The translations under genes and the position numbers were made by a program. The notes beneath the pieces were generated by a model, which was given only the letters and a program-made list of their open reading frames with translations, had not been told where the DNA came from and did no database searches. This document shows, one piece after another, positions 55,907 to 64,000 of a DNA stretch of 64,000 bases (position 1 is the stretch's first letter; the number at the start of each line of letters is the position of its first letter). The stretch lies in contig JAQCEY010000001.1 of the NCBI GenBank assembly GCA_027620075.1, forward strand, positions 124,001 through 188,000, given 5' to 3'. The DNA is from Pseudomonadota bacterium (GTDB taxonomy: Bacteria > Pseudomonadota > Alphaproteobacteria > Rickettsiales > UBA6187).

Positions 55907-56195
55907 TCGCCCGTCAGTTGGGTGAGGCTACTACGGTTATTACTGATTTTGAGCCTACATTGGAAGATGAGAAGATAGACCTTAGGGCGTTTTCGGATAT
56001 CGGTTCTTTTGCAACTTCACATATATATATCACAGGTATATAAAATATTAAAAGTAATTTATTAGAAAGTGAGGATAGTATGACTTTAAAAAAGAAAGTG
56101 GCTTTAGTTTTTTTAGCACCAATTTTATTTTTACTAATTTTTGTATCGAATTTTTCAGGAATTTGCTGGACAGAATTTAAGAAATACTCAGAAGA
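55894..56195 (+). repeat. Cassette boundary repeat, copy 3
   Basis: Starts at the deletion junction and continues into the third small gene. Differs from copy 2 by a few substitutions and a 2-3 nt difference in the ATATAT run. Confidence 0.85.
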
Positions 56196-56514
56196 AGAGC
56201 TAATTAAGAAGGCAGCTAGTAAATCTTATGCTGAAAACCCTTCTTGTTGTGAAATTATAAGCCACAATTACTATGGTATTGATGATGAAATTCTAAATAA
56301 ACTTTTTGGAAGGTATATATATGGTTTAAACGCATATTTTAAGACCGACCCAAGAGAGAATGATACTAATTACCCCTATAGAAATAAAGTTTATGCTATT
56401 AACCAATGCGGAGAACATATTGCTTTTTCTTATGGGGAGGGAATAAAAGAAAAAGAATACTTAAAAGAAATAAACAGAATAAAATCAAAAAAGAAGGAAA
56501 TTAATAATGACTGA
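56080..56514 (+). CDS. Small one-helix Cys-containing protein, cassette member 3
   Basis: 144 residues. Same anchor as member 2, then a different distal domain (ISHNYYGIDDEILNKLFGRY), keeping SCCEI and NQCGEH. GAGGATAGT ribosome site. Eight-nt overlap with the giant RTX gene, indicating coupled translation. Confidence 0.7.
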   Translation: MTLKKKVALVFLAPILFLLIFVSNFSGICWTEFKKYSEEELIKKAASKSYAENPSCCEIISHNYYGIDDEILNKLFGRYIYGLNAYFKTDPRENDTNYPYRNKVYAINQCGEHIAFSYGEGIKEKEYLKEINRIKSKKKEINND

Positions 56515-59500
56515 TACAATATATCAATGGCAGGACTTAACAATTGAAACAATAACAAATTTATACTTATATGGCACATTTGATACACCAGAAAACTATA
56601 CAGATAGACTTCGTTCATCTACTAAATATGCAGCTTTACCAACGGATGATAATGGAAGTTTCCTTCCTATTAAGGTAGAAATGCAAGATTATATAGTAAA
56701 TGGTCCGGGGCGTTATGCACATGCATCAATGGCAGAAGCAGTAGATGATTTTTTTAATCCGATAAATCCATTTAATCCGTTTTTTGGACTTGCTGATGGC
56801 TCTTATACAAAAGATGATTTAGTAGCTCTAGGTGTACCTGCTGGTGATTTTAATTTTTCAATACAACACTTAGATATTGATAAAAATAGTTCTGATTACG
56901 CAATGCGTACTTATATTTACAACAACTCAGCTTTTGAAATTTCAGACAATGCCGTTTTTGTTGTAGATGGTGATAATAGATATATAGAAAATATGGCTGT
57001 TCATGCAAAGACTGATGATTTTGATTTTATTTCAAACAGTTGGTGGACTCAATTAGGTAATGACTTTGTTCTTGGAGATGAAATTGACCCTTATAATATT
57101 GGTGTTACCGTAGAAATCCAATATCAAAACAAATTCAACGTTCCTACAACAACATATACAAATACAGATTTTGTTAATGACCAGACCGCTGCATCTAATG
57201 AAAATGAAGGAACAATTTGGGATGCTTATAACGCAATGACTAATGAGGTTATACCTCAATTAAAATCCTCCGGTACAATTGAATATGAAACGCCAAATAG
57301 TGGTAAAGTTATCTATGGAGATAATTCAAATAATGCTATTAACGGCGTTGGTGCAATTGAAACTGTTGATGATACGACAGATTTTGCTGATATAATAATC
57401 GCAGGTGAAGGAAATGATTTTATTTCCGCCGAAGGGGGAGATGACGTATTATATGGCGGTTCCGGCAACGACACGTTAACAGGCGGATTCGATGCCGATA
57501 AGTTCATAATCGCCCGTCAGTTGGGCGGAGCTACTACGGTTATTACTGATTTTAGTGGGAATACAATTAAAGAGCAGATAGACTTGCGTGCTTTTTCACA
57601 TATTACTTCGTTTGCCGATCTGCAAATTCAGGAGGTGAACGGTAATGTTGAAATTACGCTAAATGAAAATAGCGGAAATCTTCAAACTTTAGTTCTTAAT
57701 AACATAAGCTCTACATCATTAAGTGCCGATGCTTTTATTCTGGCTCCATACTCGGAAGGTAGTAATTCACAGGCAAATACAACTTCTTTCAACCAGGCTC
57801 AGAAAAAACCGTCGATTGCCGGTTTTGATAACGGAAACTACGTTATAGTTTGGCAAAGTGAAGGTCAAGACGGTGACGGAAGCGGAATTTACGGTCAGAT
57901 GTTCTCGGCGAACGGCAGTAAAATCGGCAATGAGTTTCTTGTAAATGTTACTACGGCAGGCGATCAGACAAATCCTTCAGTCGATGTTTTAAAAAACGGT
58001 GATTTCGTTGTTACTTGGGGAAATAATAACACTAACGAATTATATGCTAAAGTTATTTCACCTGCGGATGTTCATAATGGTAATGAATTACTGATTTCAG
58101 ATAACTACAGAGTGTCGTCCACGTCCCCAAATGAATCGGTTATAGCTCTTGAAAACGGAAATTTTGTAACAGTATGGGTTGCAAACAACGGTACATACAT
58201 TCGTGATGCTTATGCTAAAATATTATCTCCTGACGGAAGCACAGTTGTTCCTGAATTCCAGGTAAATAATGACGATAACGACGCCCAGAGTCTTTCTATA
58301 GAGGAATTATCCAATGGTAATTTTGTAATAACATGGGGTTTAGGTAATGTCTACGGACAGATATATTCCGCAAACGGTGCCACGGTAGGAGGTGTGTTTC
58401 CAGTAAATACCATTACAACAGGCTCTAATAATAGTCAATCTGTTGCAGCCATTAATGATAATGGTGATTTTGTAGTAGTATGGGGTAGAGTTAATGGTGG
58501 TAATCTGAGTGGTCTCAAGGGGCAGATATTTTCATCGGACGGGAGTAAAATCGGTAGTGAATTTTCTGTAACTAATTCCCCTAGTGCAAAATTTATTTCA
58601 GTAACAAGTGATACAAGCGGTGGTTTTATTGCTACATGGAATGCTAGTAACGGGTCGAGTGTTAGCGACGGTATTTTTGGAAAAAGATACGATTCAAACG
58701 GTAATGCCTTGGGCGATGAATTCTATGTAGATCGCGGCAGTTTAACTTCTGTTGCCAGCCTTAGTAACGGGGATTTTGTGATTGCCAGACAAGTATCTTC
58801 TTCATCCACAGATAGTGAAATTTATGCTACGACATACACACTAAACGATTCCACAGAGACCTATGGCACGCAGTTAGCCGATAATATTAACGGTACATTA
58901 AGTGCCGATACGATAGATGCGAGTGATGGGGATGATGTTATTTTCACCGGTGGCGGAAATGATGTTTTAACTTTAGGTTCGGGAGCGGATACCGTTGTTA
59001 TTGCCGATAGTGATGACAGTACCGTTACAATTAATGATTGGGATTCAACTGACACGATAAATCTGGCATCGTTTGCGGATATCACATCAATTGACGACCT
59101 TACAATAACAGCAGGTTCGGCTATTATACATCTACCAGATGAGCAGTTTATACATATTTTAAATATTGAGCCTGATGATTTATCATCAAGTAATTTTATA
59201 TTCTCGATTCCTACAAATAACGCACCTGTTGCAAATGCCGATACGGCTAGCGTATCGGAAGATACTTCGGTTAATATAGATGTGGTTGCTAACGATACGG
59301 ATTTGGATAATGACAATTTGAATATCGTGTCAGTGGACGGTTCGCTTACAACCGGACTGGTTACAATTAATCCTAACGGGACGATAGATTATAAAGCCGA
59401 AGGGTTCTTTGAGACGTTGGGTGCGGGCGATACGGCTACAGATAGTTTTGCATATACTATCTCAGACGGAAAAGGCGGTATTGATACGGCAACGGTTAAC

Positions 59501-61429
59501 TTAACCATAAACGGTGTAAATGATAACCCTATAGCCGCAAAAGACTCCGCCACGGTTAATGAAGATGATAGCAACGCTATAATCAACCTTCTGGGCGGTG
59601 CTACGGATATTGACGGGGATACGGTAGCCCTTGCCTCGTTAGACCTGACTTCCACCGTAGGCATAGTTACCGATAATCTTGACGGCACTGTCAGCTATGA
59701 CGCTAACGGTCAGTTTGATTATCTGGACGCAGGACAGACGGCTACCGATAGCTTCGCATATACCGTAAGTGACGGTAATGGAGGAAGCGATACAAAAACG
59801 GTTACCGTTACGGTGCATGGCATAGACAGCCCGACAAACACCGCTCCTGTTGCGGTTGCCGATTCGGCTTCAGTTTCCGAGGACGGCTCAATCAATATTG
59901 ATGTATTAGCAAATGATACCGATGCGGATAATGACACCCTAAGCGTTTCCTCGCTTGATGATTCATTGACCGTAGGCTCCGTTATTATAGATACCGACGG
60001 CACTATAAAATATGACACTGATAGCAAGTTTGAGTATTTAGCAGCAGGAGTTGACGCAACAGACACATTTACTTATACGGTATCGGACGGCAATGGCGGA
60101 TTAGACACCCAAACCGTTACGGTGACTATTAACGGCGAAAATGATGCTCCGGATTCTATTTTCCTCGGCTATCCGTTAGTTGCCGAAAACAAATATGGCG
60201 AGGTTATAGGCGGCATTACTTTTAGTGATGTAGACATAGGTGACACGCATAGCTTCGGTGTATTTGATTTACAGGATAATCCGGACAGTAGATTTGTCAT
60301 TGAAGATGTCGGGGGGCAGTTAAAGCTGAAATTACAAACAAATGTAGCTTTGGATTATGAAACCGAACAGGTAATAGACCTTAAACTTAAGGTAACGGAT
60401 AATGGCGGTTTGAGCTTTGATAATAATGTAAAAATCTTTGTGACAGATGAAGCCAAGACTATTTTCGGTACGAACGGTGATGACACGATAAACGGAACAA
60501 TCGGAAAAGATGTCATTTACGCAGGTGACGGAGATGATGTAATTAATTCTCAGGGTGGCTCGGATCTGATTTTTGCAGGCGGCGGTGAGGATACGGTTGA
60601 TGCCGGAGCCGGTGTTGACTTTATCGTTGCAGGTGTGGGTAATGATACCGTTTACGGCTCATATGGTGCAGATTTTATATGGGGTAATGAAGGAGATGAT
60701 ACCCTCTATGGAGGCGGTGGAAACGATACTATTAACGGCGGTGAGGATAACGACACTATATATGGCGGAGCCGATTCAGACGCTATTGAAGGTGGAACCG
60801 GTATAGATACGGCAAGTTATCAATATTCCGATGCGGGAGTAAATATCGACCTGCTTAACGCTACGTTATCGGGAGGATTTGCAGGCGGTGATACGCTAAA
60901 CGGAATTGAAAACCTTACAGGTAGTGATTATGATGACGACCTGTTAGGCGATCACGGTAATAATGAATTACGTGGTGGCGACGGCAATGATTATCTTCTT
61001 GGCAACGGCGGTAATGATATTGTTATCGGCGGAGAAGGTAACGATATAGTCCGCGGTAGTTCGGGTGATGATATTTTAGAAGGCGGTAACGGTAACGATC
61101 GTCTGTATGGCGATGCCGGAAACGATATCATCAAAAGCGGTCATGGTTCTGATTCCGTATGGGGTGGCAGCGGCAATGACATATTTGTTTTTGAAGCCGT
61201 TTCTGATTCTACGACCGTCGGCAATTTCTTCACCAGAATTAAAGACTTTGAAGACGGCATAGACCTGATAGACATTTCGGCACTTGTTGTAAATAACGAT
61301 ATTACAGGCTTTGGCGACCTTATTATTACAAATAACGGAACTAAAACCACTGTTTCGGCAAACGGTACGGATTTCCTGTTTGAGCTTGAGGGAGTGCATG
61401 CTTTAGACCAGTCTGACTTCGTAACATAG
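56507..61429 (+). CDS. Giant RTX protein with cadherin-like domains (adhesin/toxin-type), cassette 3
   Basis: 1640 residues. Order: cassette N-domain (1-255); short RTX block (275-335) and M10-like beta segment; WQSEGQDGDGSGIYGQMFS-type repeats forming a probable beta-propeller (425-780); RTX block (785-880); three cadherin/VCBS-like domains beginning APVANADTASVSED (905), NPIAAKDSATVNED (1005), APVAVADSASVSED (1111); a cadherin-like domain (1213-1315); RTX nonapeptides GGxGxDxx (1320-1560); and a C-terminal type I secretion-type tail ending ALDQSDFVT. An extracellular adhesin or toxin is likely. The T1SS exporter is not in the window. Confidence 0.85.
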   Translation: MTDTIYQWQDLTIETITNLYLYGTFDTPENYTDRLRSSTKYAALPTDDNGSFLPIKVEMQDYIVNGPGRYAHASMAEAVDDFFNPINPFNPFFGLADGSYTKDDLVALGVPAGDFNFSIQHLDIDKNSSDYAMRTYIYNNSAFEISDNAVFVVDGDNRYIENMAVHAKTDDFDFISNSWWTQLGNDFVLGDEIDPYNIGVTVEIQYQNKFNVPTTTYTNTDFVNDQTAASNENEGTIWDAYNAMTNEVIPQLKSSGTIEYETPNSGKVIYGDNSNNAINGVGAIETVDDTTDFADIIIAGEGNDFISAEGGDDVLYGGSGNDTLTGGFDADKFIIARQLGGATTVITDFSGNTIKEQIDLRAFSHITSFADLQIQEVNGNVEITLNENSGNLQTLVLNNISSTSLSADAFILAPYSEGSNSQANTTSFNQAQKKPSIAGFDNGNYVIVWQSEGQDGDGSGIYGQMFSANGSKIGNEFLVNVTTAGDQTNPSVDVLKNGDFVVTWGNNNTNELYAKVISPADVHNGNELLISDNYRVSSTSPNESVIALENGNFVTVWVANNGTYIRDAYAKILSPDGSTVVPEFQVNNDDNDAQSLSIEELSNGNFVITWGLGNVYGQIYSANGATVGGVFPVNTITTGSNNSQSVAAINDNGDFVVVWGRVNGGNLSGLKGQIFSSDGSKIGSEFSVTNSPSAKFISVTSDTSGGFIATWNASNGSSVSDGIFGKRYDSNGNALGDEFYVDRGSLTSVASLSNGDFVIARQVSSSSTDSEIYATTYTLNDSTETYGTQLADNINGTLSADTIDASDGDDVIFTGGGNDVLTLGSGADTVVIADSDDSTVTINDWDSTDTINLASFADITSIDDLTITAGSAIIHLPDEQFIHILNIEPDDLSSSNFIFSIPTNNAPVANADTASVSEDTSVNIDVVANDTDLDNDNLNIVSVDGSLTTGLVTINPNGTIDYKAEGFFETLGAGDTATDSFAYTISDGKGGIDTATVNLTINGVNDNPIAAKDSATVNEDDSNAIINLLGGATDIDGDTVALASLDLTSTVGIVTDNLDGTVSYDANGQFDYLDAGQTATDSFAYTVSDGNGGSDTKTVTVTVHGIDSPTNTAPVAVADSASVSEDGSINIDVLANDTDADNDTLSVSSLDDSLTVGSVIIDTDGTIKYDTDSKFEYLAAGVDATDTFTYTVSDGNGGLDTQTVTVTINGENDAPDSIFLGYPLVAENKYGEVIGGITFSDVDIGDTHSFGVFDLQDNPDSRFVIEDVGGQLKLKLQTNVALDYETEQVIDLKLKVTDNGGLSFDNNVKIFVTDEAKTIFGTNGDDTINGTIGKDVIYAGDGDDVINSQGGSDLIFAGGGEDTVDAGAGVDFIVAGVGNDTVYGSYGADFIWGNEGDDTLYGGGGNDTINGGEDNDTIYGGADSDAIEGGTGIDTASYQYSDAGVNIDLLNATLSGGFAGGDTLNGIENLTGSDYDDDLLGDHGNNELRGGDGNDYLLGNGGNDIVIGGEGNDIVRGSSGDDILEGGNGNDRLYGDAGNDIIKSGHGSDSVWGGSGNDIFVFEAVSDSTTVGNFFTRIKDFEDGIDLIDISALVVNNDITGFGDLIITNNGTKTTVSANGTDFLFELEGVHALDQSDFVT
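57301..57552 (+). repeat. Near-identical RTX segment, copy 2
   Basis: Partner of 54845-55100; both encode the same RTX block following the shared N-domain. Consistent with recent duplication or gene conversion between cassettes. Confidence 0.85.
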
Positions 61430-61445
61430 ATAAAAAACGGCATGC

Positions 61446-61652
61446 TCAGGTAGAGTATGTTTCTATATTTCCAACTTCAGCCGGAGGGATTTTTAACAGG
61501 AGAGTGTCTCCCTTAAACGAGATGGTTTTGTAATACAAAACACAGCTTGCGGACGGCGGGAAATGAAACCAAAACCGAGACCAACCAAAAGCGAGAATAA
61601 TTATTGCACATGTTGCGACAAATGCAAAAGCTGACTTTTTTAAAAACGGCAT
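61446..61652 (-). pseudogene. Possible remnant of an S26-type conjugative signal peptidase (TraF-like)
   Basis: 68 codons from the ATG at 61652: an N-terminal helix (FAFVATCAIIILAFG), then FHFPPSASCVLYYKTISFKG with GDTLLLKIPP. This resembles the ..PS.P.GLYY...GD.VLL.P start of TraF/S26 peptidases but is truncated and lacks the rest. The identification is tentative. It lies on the opposite strand to the RTX genes, directly after the terminator at 61653-61683. Confidence 0.35.
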
Positions 61653-61683
61653 AAAAAAAGCGGCATGAAATGCACGCCGCTTT
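61653..61683 (-). terminator. Rho-independent terminator
   Basis: TAAAGCGGC and GCCGCTTTA pair; on the minus strand the stem is followed by seven T. It is downstream of the gene remnant at 61710-61847 and just before the TraF-like remnant. Confidence 0.7.
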
Positions 61684-61709
61684 ATGAGGGTGTTCAAAAT
61701 TACAGCTTA

Positions 61710-61847
61710 TCAAAACAGCGACATCTGCTCATCTTCGGGGTTGGGGATGCTGAATATTTCGCGGGCGTAGCTTATGGTTTTTGTGCCTTCGAAGATGGGT
61801 TTGGTGTTGTAGTGGTTGAAGCAGCAAGCGGAGTGGAACGAACGCGG
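61710..61847 (-). pseudogene. 3' end of an unidentified gene (remnant)
   Basis: An open minus-strand frame without a start: SFHSACCFNHYNTKPIFEGT, then KTISYAREIFSIPNPEDEQM and SLF before the TGA at 61710-61712. The upstream frame ends at a TAA at 61848-61850. The codon use and acidic/SLF ending look coding. Family not recognised. Part of the mobile-element debris in 61430-61930, which has no complete gene. Confidence 0.4.
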
Positions 61848-61930
61848 TTAAGATGTGTATTTGTTTAATATCTGAATTTGTGGTATGTTGCTTCTCATTA
61901 TTTTAAGTGATTGAACGATGTAGTGACGTA

Positions 61931-63724
61931 ATGACCGAAAAAGCCAAGCCAGTATCATTTGCAAAGCATTTCAAACTTGATAAGGAAAAGCTATCTGAGC
62001 TTGGTACGTTCAACCCTGTACTTAATTTTGATACAAAACTGTTTGTCGAGCCGCTTTTATTAAAGAAAAGCTCCAGCCCCATTATTCAAGCCTCATTTAA
62101 AACCTATAACGAGTTTTTCCGAAAATTATTGATGCTTATTAAGGCTTCAAAAGAGCCAGATGATATATGCTGGCGACAAGCTAAAAGGCTTATCAGTTTT
62201 CCAGAATATAAATCAACCTGTATCGGTTATGGTTCCGACTCAATAAATGGTAGCGGCTCAGGCAGCAATTTAAACGAAAGAATCTTACAAAGCGCAAAAG
62301 ACATTGTAGAAGCGGCACAAGATAACCCTGAAATTTTTCTGCTATTGCCATTGCTTGAGGAAGGTATAGGGGCGGATATTGTCAGCGATATGACGCAAAC
62401 AATTATTGATGATGATATTTGCAAATACACCGTTGATGCTATGGAAAAGCTAGGGGTTAAAGGCACAAAGCCATACACCACCAAGCAACGCACAACATAT
62501 ATGCTTGCTTACAATCCGTATCATAAATGCCCTGTAAAGCTATTACCTTCGGATATTCTATCAAATTTACCTATGGCAGATGATTTTGACGATTGGATTA
62601 CAAAAATAGCTGGTATTAATAGCGATTTAAGGGATGGTATTAATCAGCATATTGGTGAAACGTGGTTTAAGGAAAATAAAGTCAAAAAGAAAGAGGAGAT
62701 ACTAGAGCTTATAAAGAGCGATAAGGATTTCTTTTTTGTAGTTTTGAAGACGTTGCAAGAAACCAGCCTTGACCATTATGATATTGAACAGGATTGGCAG
62801 GGCTTGCGGAGGTGGCTTGAGGATAGCAAAAAATTCATTACTCCCGAGAATTTCAATAAAATACAATCAGTAGAGGAAAAGCAAGAGGCTTTATTTGAAG
62901 CAGTTGCGGAAGTTATCACTCAGTTTAAAGACCTTATTGAGTGTGAAGAGTTATGGCGCATATTCTGGACTCAGCAAGGCTCAGAACTAAAGCATGTAAA
63001 TGAGTTATATTCCCAAATGCTATTCTACATGGTTAGTAACACTTGGCTAGCGGCGCAAGATAGCAATGTTAGCGTTGATAGGTATTTAAACAAAGAAACT
63101 CAGCAGATAAACTATATTTTTTCAATATCGAAGAAATGCAAAGTTGTCGTGCAAGTGAAGCATTCCGATAATTTTTCTGGATTAGAAAAAATCTATGACA
63201 AGCAACATAGCCTTTATAATGAGGGGAAGGCACCTCGTAGCTTTTACGTTGTAATGAATTTTGATGATAAGCAATCAAACCAGTTAACGCATATTCTTGA
63301 AAAAGAAGAGCCTGATTGCAAGGTTGTAGTTATCCATGCTTGTTCTGAGGATTCCCAGCAATCACTCTTTGACCATGATACAAAGCCAGATTGGTTTGAT
63401 GGGCTAGAGTCGCCTGAAAGCGTTTATGCAGCGGAAAAACGCAAAAGCGGCGAGAACTCATATCAGGTTTACAAGCCTTTAAGGGATAAAGTTGAAGAAC
63501 TTTGCAAAGCCGAACTTGCTATAAATCGTTATTCCTCAGCTAATCAATTGTGTAATAAAGTTGCAAACATTATAGAAGAAGAGCATCAAAGTTTATTAGA
63601 CCCGTTCGAGCCATATCAAATCTGCGAATATGAAGGCAATGACTGGAAAAAACCTACTTTTTACGGGTGGTGTAATAAATATTACAAAGCACATAAGCCA
63701 GCAAAAGAAACCGAACTAGCATAA
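61931..63724 (+). CDS. Large island protein, unknown; possible C-terminal nuclease-like domain
   Basis: 597 residues from the ATG at 61931 (an earlier alternative start adds 8). The N-terminal 200 residues (FAKHFKLDKEKLSELGTFNP, with a Gly/Ser loop GSDSINGSGSGSN) and the middle helical region are unfamiliar. Near residues 370-450 the sequence SQMLFYMVSNTWLAAQD leads to INYIFSISKKCKVVVQVKH. The Q408-x-K410 after a strand resembles the (D/E)...QxK core of Mrr-like PD-(D/E)xK nucleases, but the acidic partner is uncertain. The following gene is separated by two inverted repeats. A defence role is possible, not shown. Confidence 0.6.
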   Translation: MTEKAKPVSFAKHFKLDKEKLSELGTFNPVLNFDTKLFVEPLLLKKSSSPIIQASFKTYNEFFRKLLMLIKASKEPDDICWRQAKRLISFPEYKSTCIGYGSDSINGSGSGSNLNERILQSAKDIVEAAQDNPEIFLLLPLLEEGIGADIVSDMTQTIIDDDICKYTVDAMEKLGVKGTKPYTTKQRTTYMLAYNPYHKCPVKLLPSDILSNLPMADDFDDWITKIAGINSDLRDGINQHIGETWFKENKVKKKEEILELIKSDKDFFFVVLKTLQETSLDHYDIEQDWQGLRRWLEDSKKFITPENFNKIQSVEEKQEALFEAVAEVITQFKDLIECEELWRIFWTQQGSELKHVNELYSQMLFYMVSNTWLAAQDSNVSVDRYLNKETQQINYIFSISKKCKVVVQVKHSDNFSGLEKIYDKQHSLYNEGKAPRSFYVVMNFDDKQSNQLTHILEKEEPDCKVVVIHACSEDSQQSLFDHDTKPDWFDGLESPESVYAAEKRKSGENSYQVYKPLRDKVEELCKAELAINRYSSANQLCNKVANIIEEEHQSLLDPFEPYQICEYEGNDWKKPTFYGWCNKYYKAHKPAKETELA

Positions 63725-63725
63725 T

Positions 63726-63771
63726 GTATAACCTCTAGTGGTCATATATTATCACTAGCGCATGGTTATAC
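63726..63771. promoter_or_regulatory. Nested inverted repeat
   Basis: GTATAACC...GGTTATAC (outer) and CTAGTG...CACTAG (inner) form a dyad in the gap after the 597-aa gene; it could act as an operator or, with its AT-rich centre, a terminator-like hairpin. Confidence 0.5.
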
Positions 63772-63797
63772 ATACGTGACACCAATGGCGCATACTA

Positions 63798-63818
63798 CAT
63801 CTGATTTTGATTCAGATG
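63798..63818. promoter_or_regulatory. Inverted repeat upstream of the last gene
   Basis: CATCTGA-TTTTGAT-TCAGATG, a perfect 7-bp dyad ending 6 nt before the ATG at 63825. Position suggests an operator or a structure affecting translation. Confidence 0.45.
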
Positions 63819-63824
63819 TAAGTA

Positions 63825-64000
63825 ATGACAGATTTAAAGAAATTTAATCAAACACTAAACCAGTATAGCCCTGATGAGCCATTGAGCCAGCAGGACACAA
63901 ACGAGGCATTCCATAACCTCGCTGGCTTTATGTCGCTGCTTATCAAAGTCAATGAGCGCGAAAAGATAGTTTCTTTTGATGAAGTTGAAAGCGAGGGTAA
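63825..64000 (+). CDS. Start of an unknown gene (3' end outside window)
   Basis: 58 codons open to the window edge: MTDLKKFNQTLNQYSPDEPL, then SQQDTNEAFHNLAGFMSLLI and KVNEREKIVSFDEVESEG. Acidic and helical. Not identified. Same direction as the 597-aa gene, 100 nt downstream, so the two may work together. Confidence 0.5.
   Translation, partial: MTDLKKFNQTLNQYSPDEPLSQQDTNEAFHNLAGFMSLLIKVNEREKIVSFDEVESEG

Noticed and set aside
58861..60066. Minus-strand ORFs opposite the cadherin-like repeats of the giant RTX protein
   Set aside because: Antisense of repetitive Asp/Val/Thr-rich sequence; low-complexity and without start signals.

Overview
The window is low-GC, gene-dense alphaproteobacterial DNA. 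Evidence: a complete 14-gene nuoA-N operon in the alphaproteobacterial order followed by birA-coaX-rnj-queD, a DUF1465/RcdA-type gene, and a Rhodobacter-type gene transfer agent (GTA)-like structural cluster. An ankyrin protein with a eukaryotic-type C-terminal prenylation box, dispersed palindromic repeats, a decayed TraA relaxase and several frameshifted genes suggest a host-associated lineage (Rickettsiales-like or a protist endosymbiont). pdxJ, cysK, ubiA and queD argue against the most reduced genomes. The species cannot be named from the sequence.

Layout. 1-1743: 3' end of ispG and two small exported proteins. 1753-24453, minus strand: GTA/phage-like cluster read from high to low coordinates: portal, prohead protease, HK97 capsid, a decoration-like protein, head-tail connector, adaptor, tail terminator, tail tube, then (after an inserted block) Dit-like DUF2460, hub-like DUF2163, NlpC/P60 peptidase and the 1239-aa 'megatron' baseplate protein. 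No terminase and no recognisable tape measure lie in the window. Non-structural genes are interleaved: rcdA (plus strand) with a TerB-like gene; a block at 11387-17045 with the ankyrin-CaaX protein, two paralogous unknowns, a disordered protein and a Gly/Ala-rich protein, bounded by terminators; and a lipoprotein cluster at 5549-8237. A 156-bp MITE-like element with an 8-bp target duplication and dispersed palindromic repeats lie beside the block.

24580-46651: a Rap1a-like exported protein, pdxJ-acpS, a receiver domain lacking its phospho-acceptor, queD, rnj, coaX, birA, nuoN-A, cysK and ubiA. The long minus-strand run nuoA to queD has short gaps or overlaps and looks like one transcription unit.

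46815-64000: accessory island. It has a palindromic element, a frameshifted membrane-protein gene, the 3' half of a traA relaxase gene in three frames, a 393-aa anchored protein, a lipase-like RTX protein, three tandem cassettes of [small one-helix Cys-containing protein + RTX-type secreted protein] of which one is a deletion remnant, and a 1640-aa giant RTX protein with cadherin-like domains. Tra-type and unidentified gene remnants follow on the minus strand, then a 597-aa protein with a possible QxK nuclease motif and the start of another gene behind two inverted repeats. The cassette array and the CaaX ankyrin protein inside a GTA-like cluster are the most noteworthy parts.
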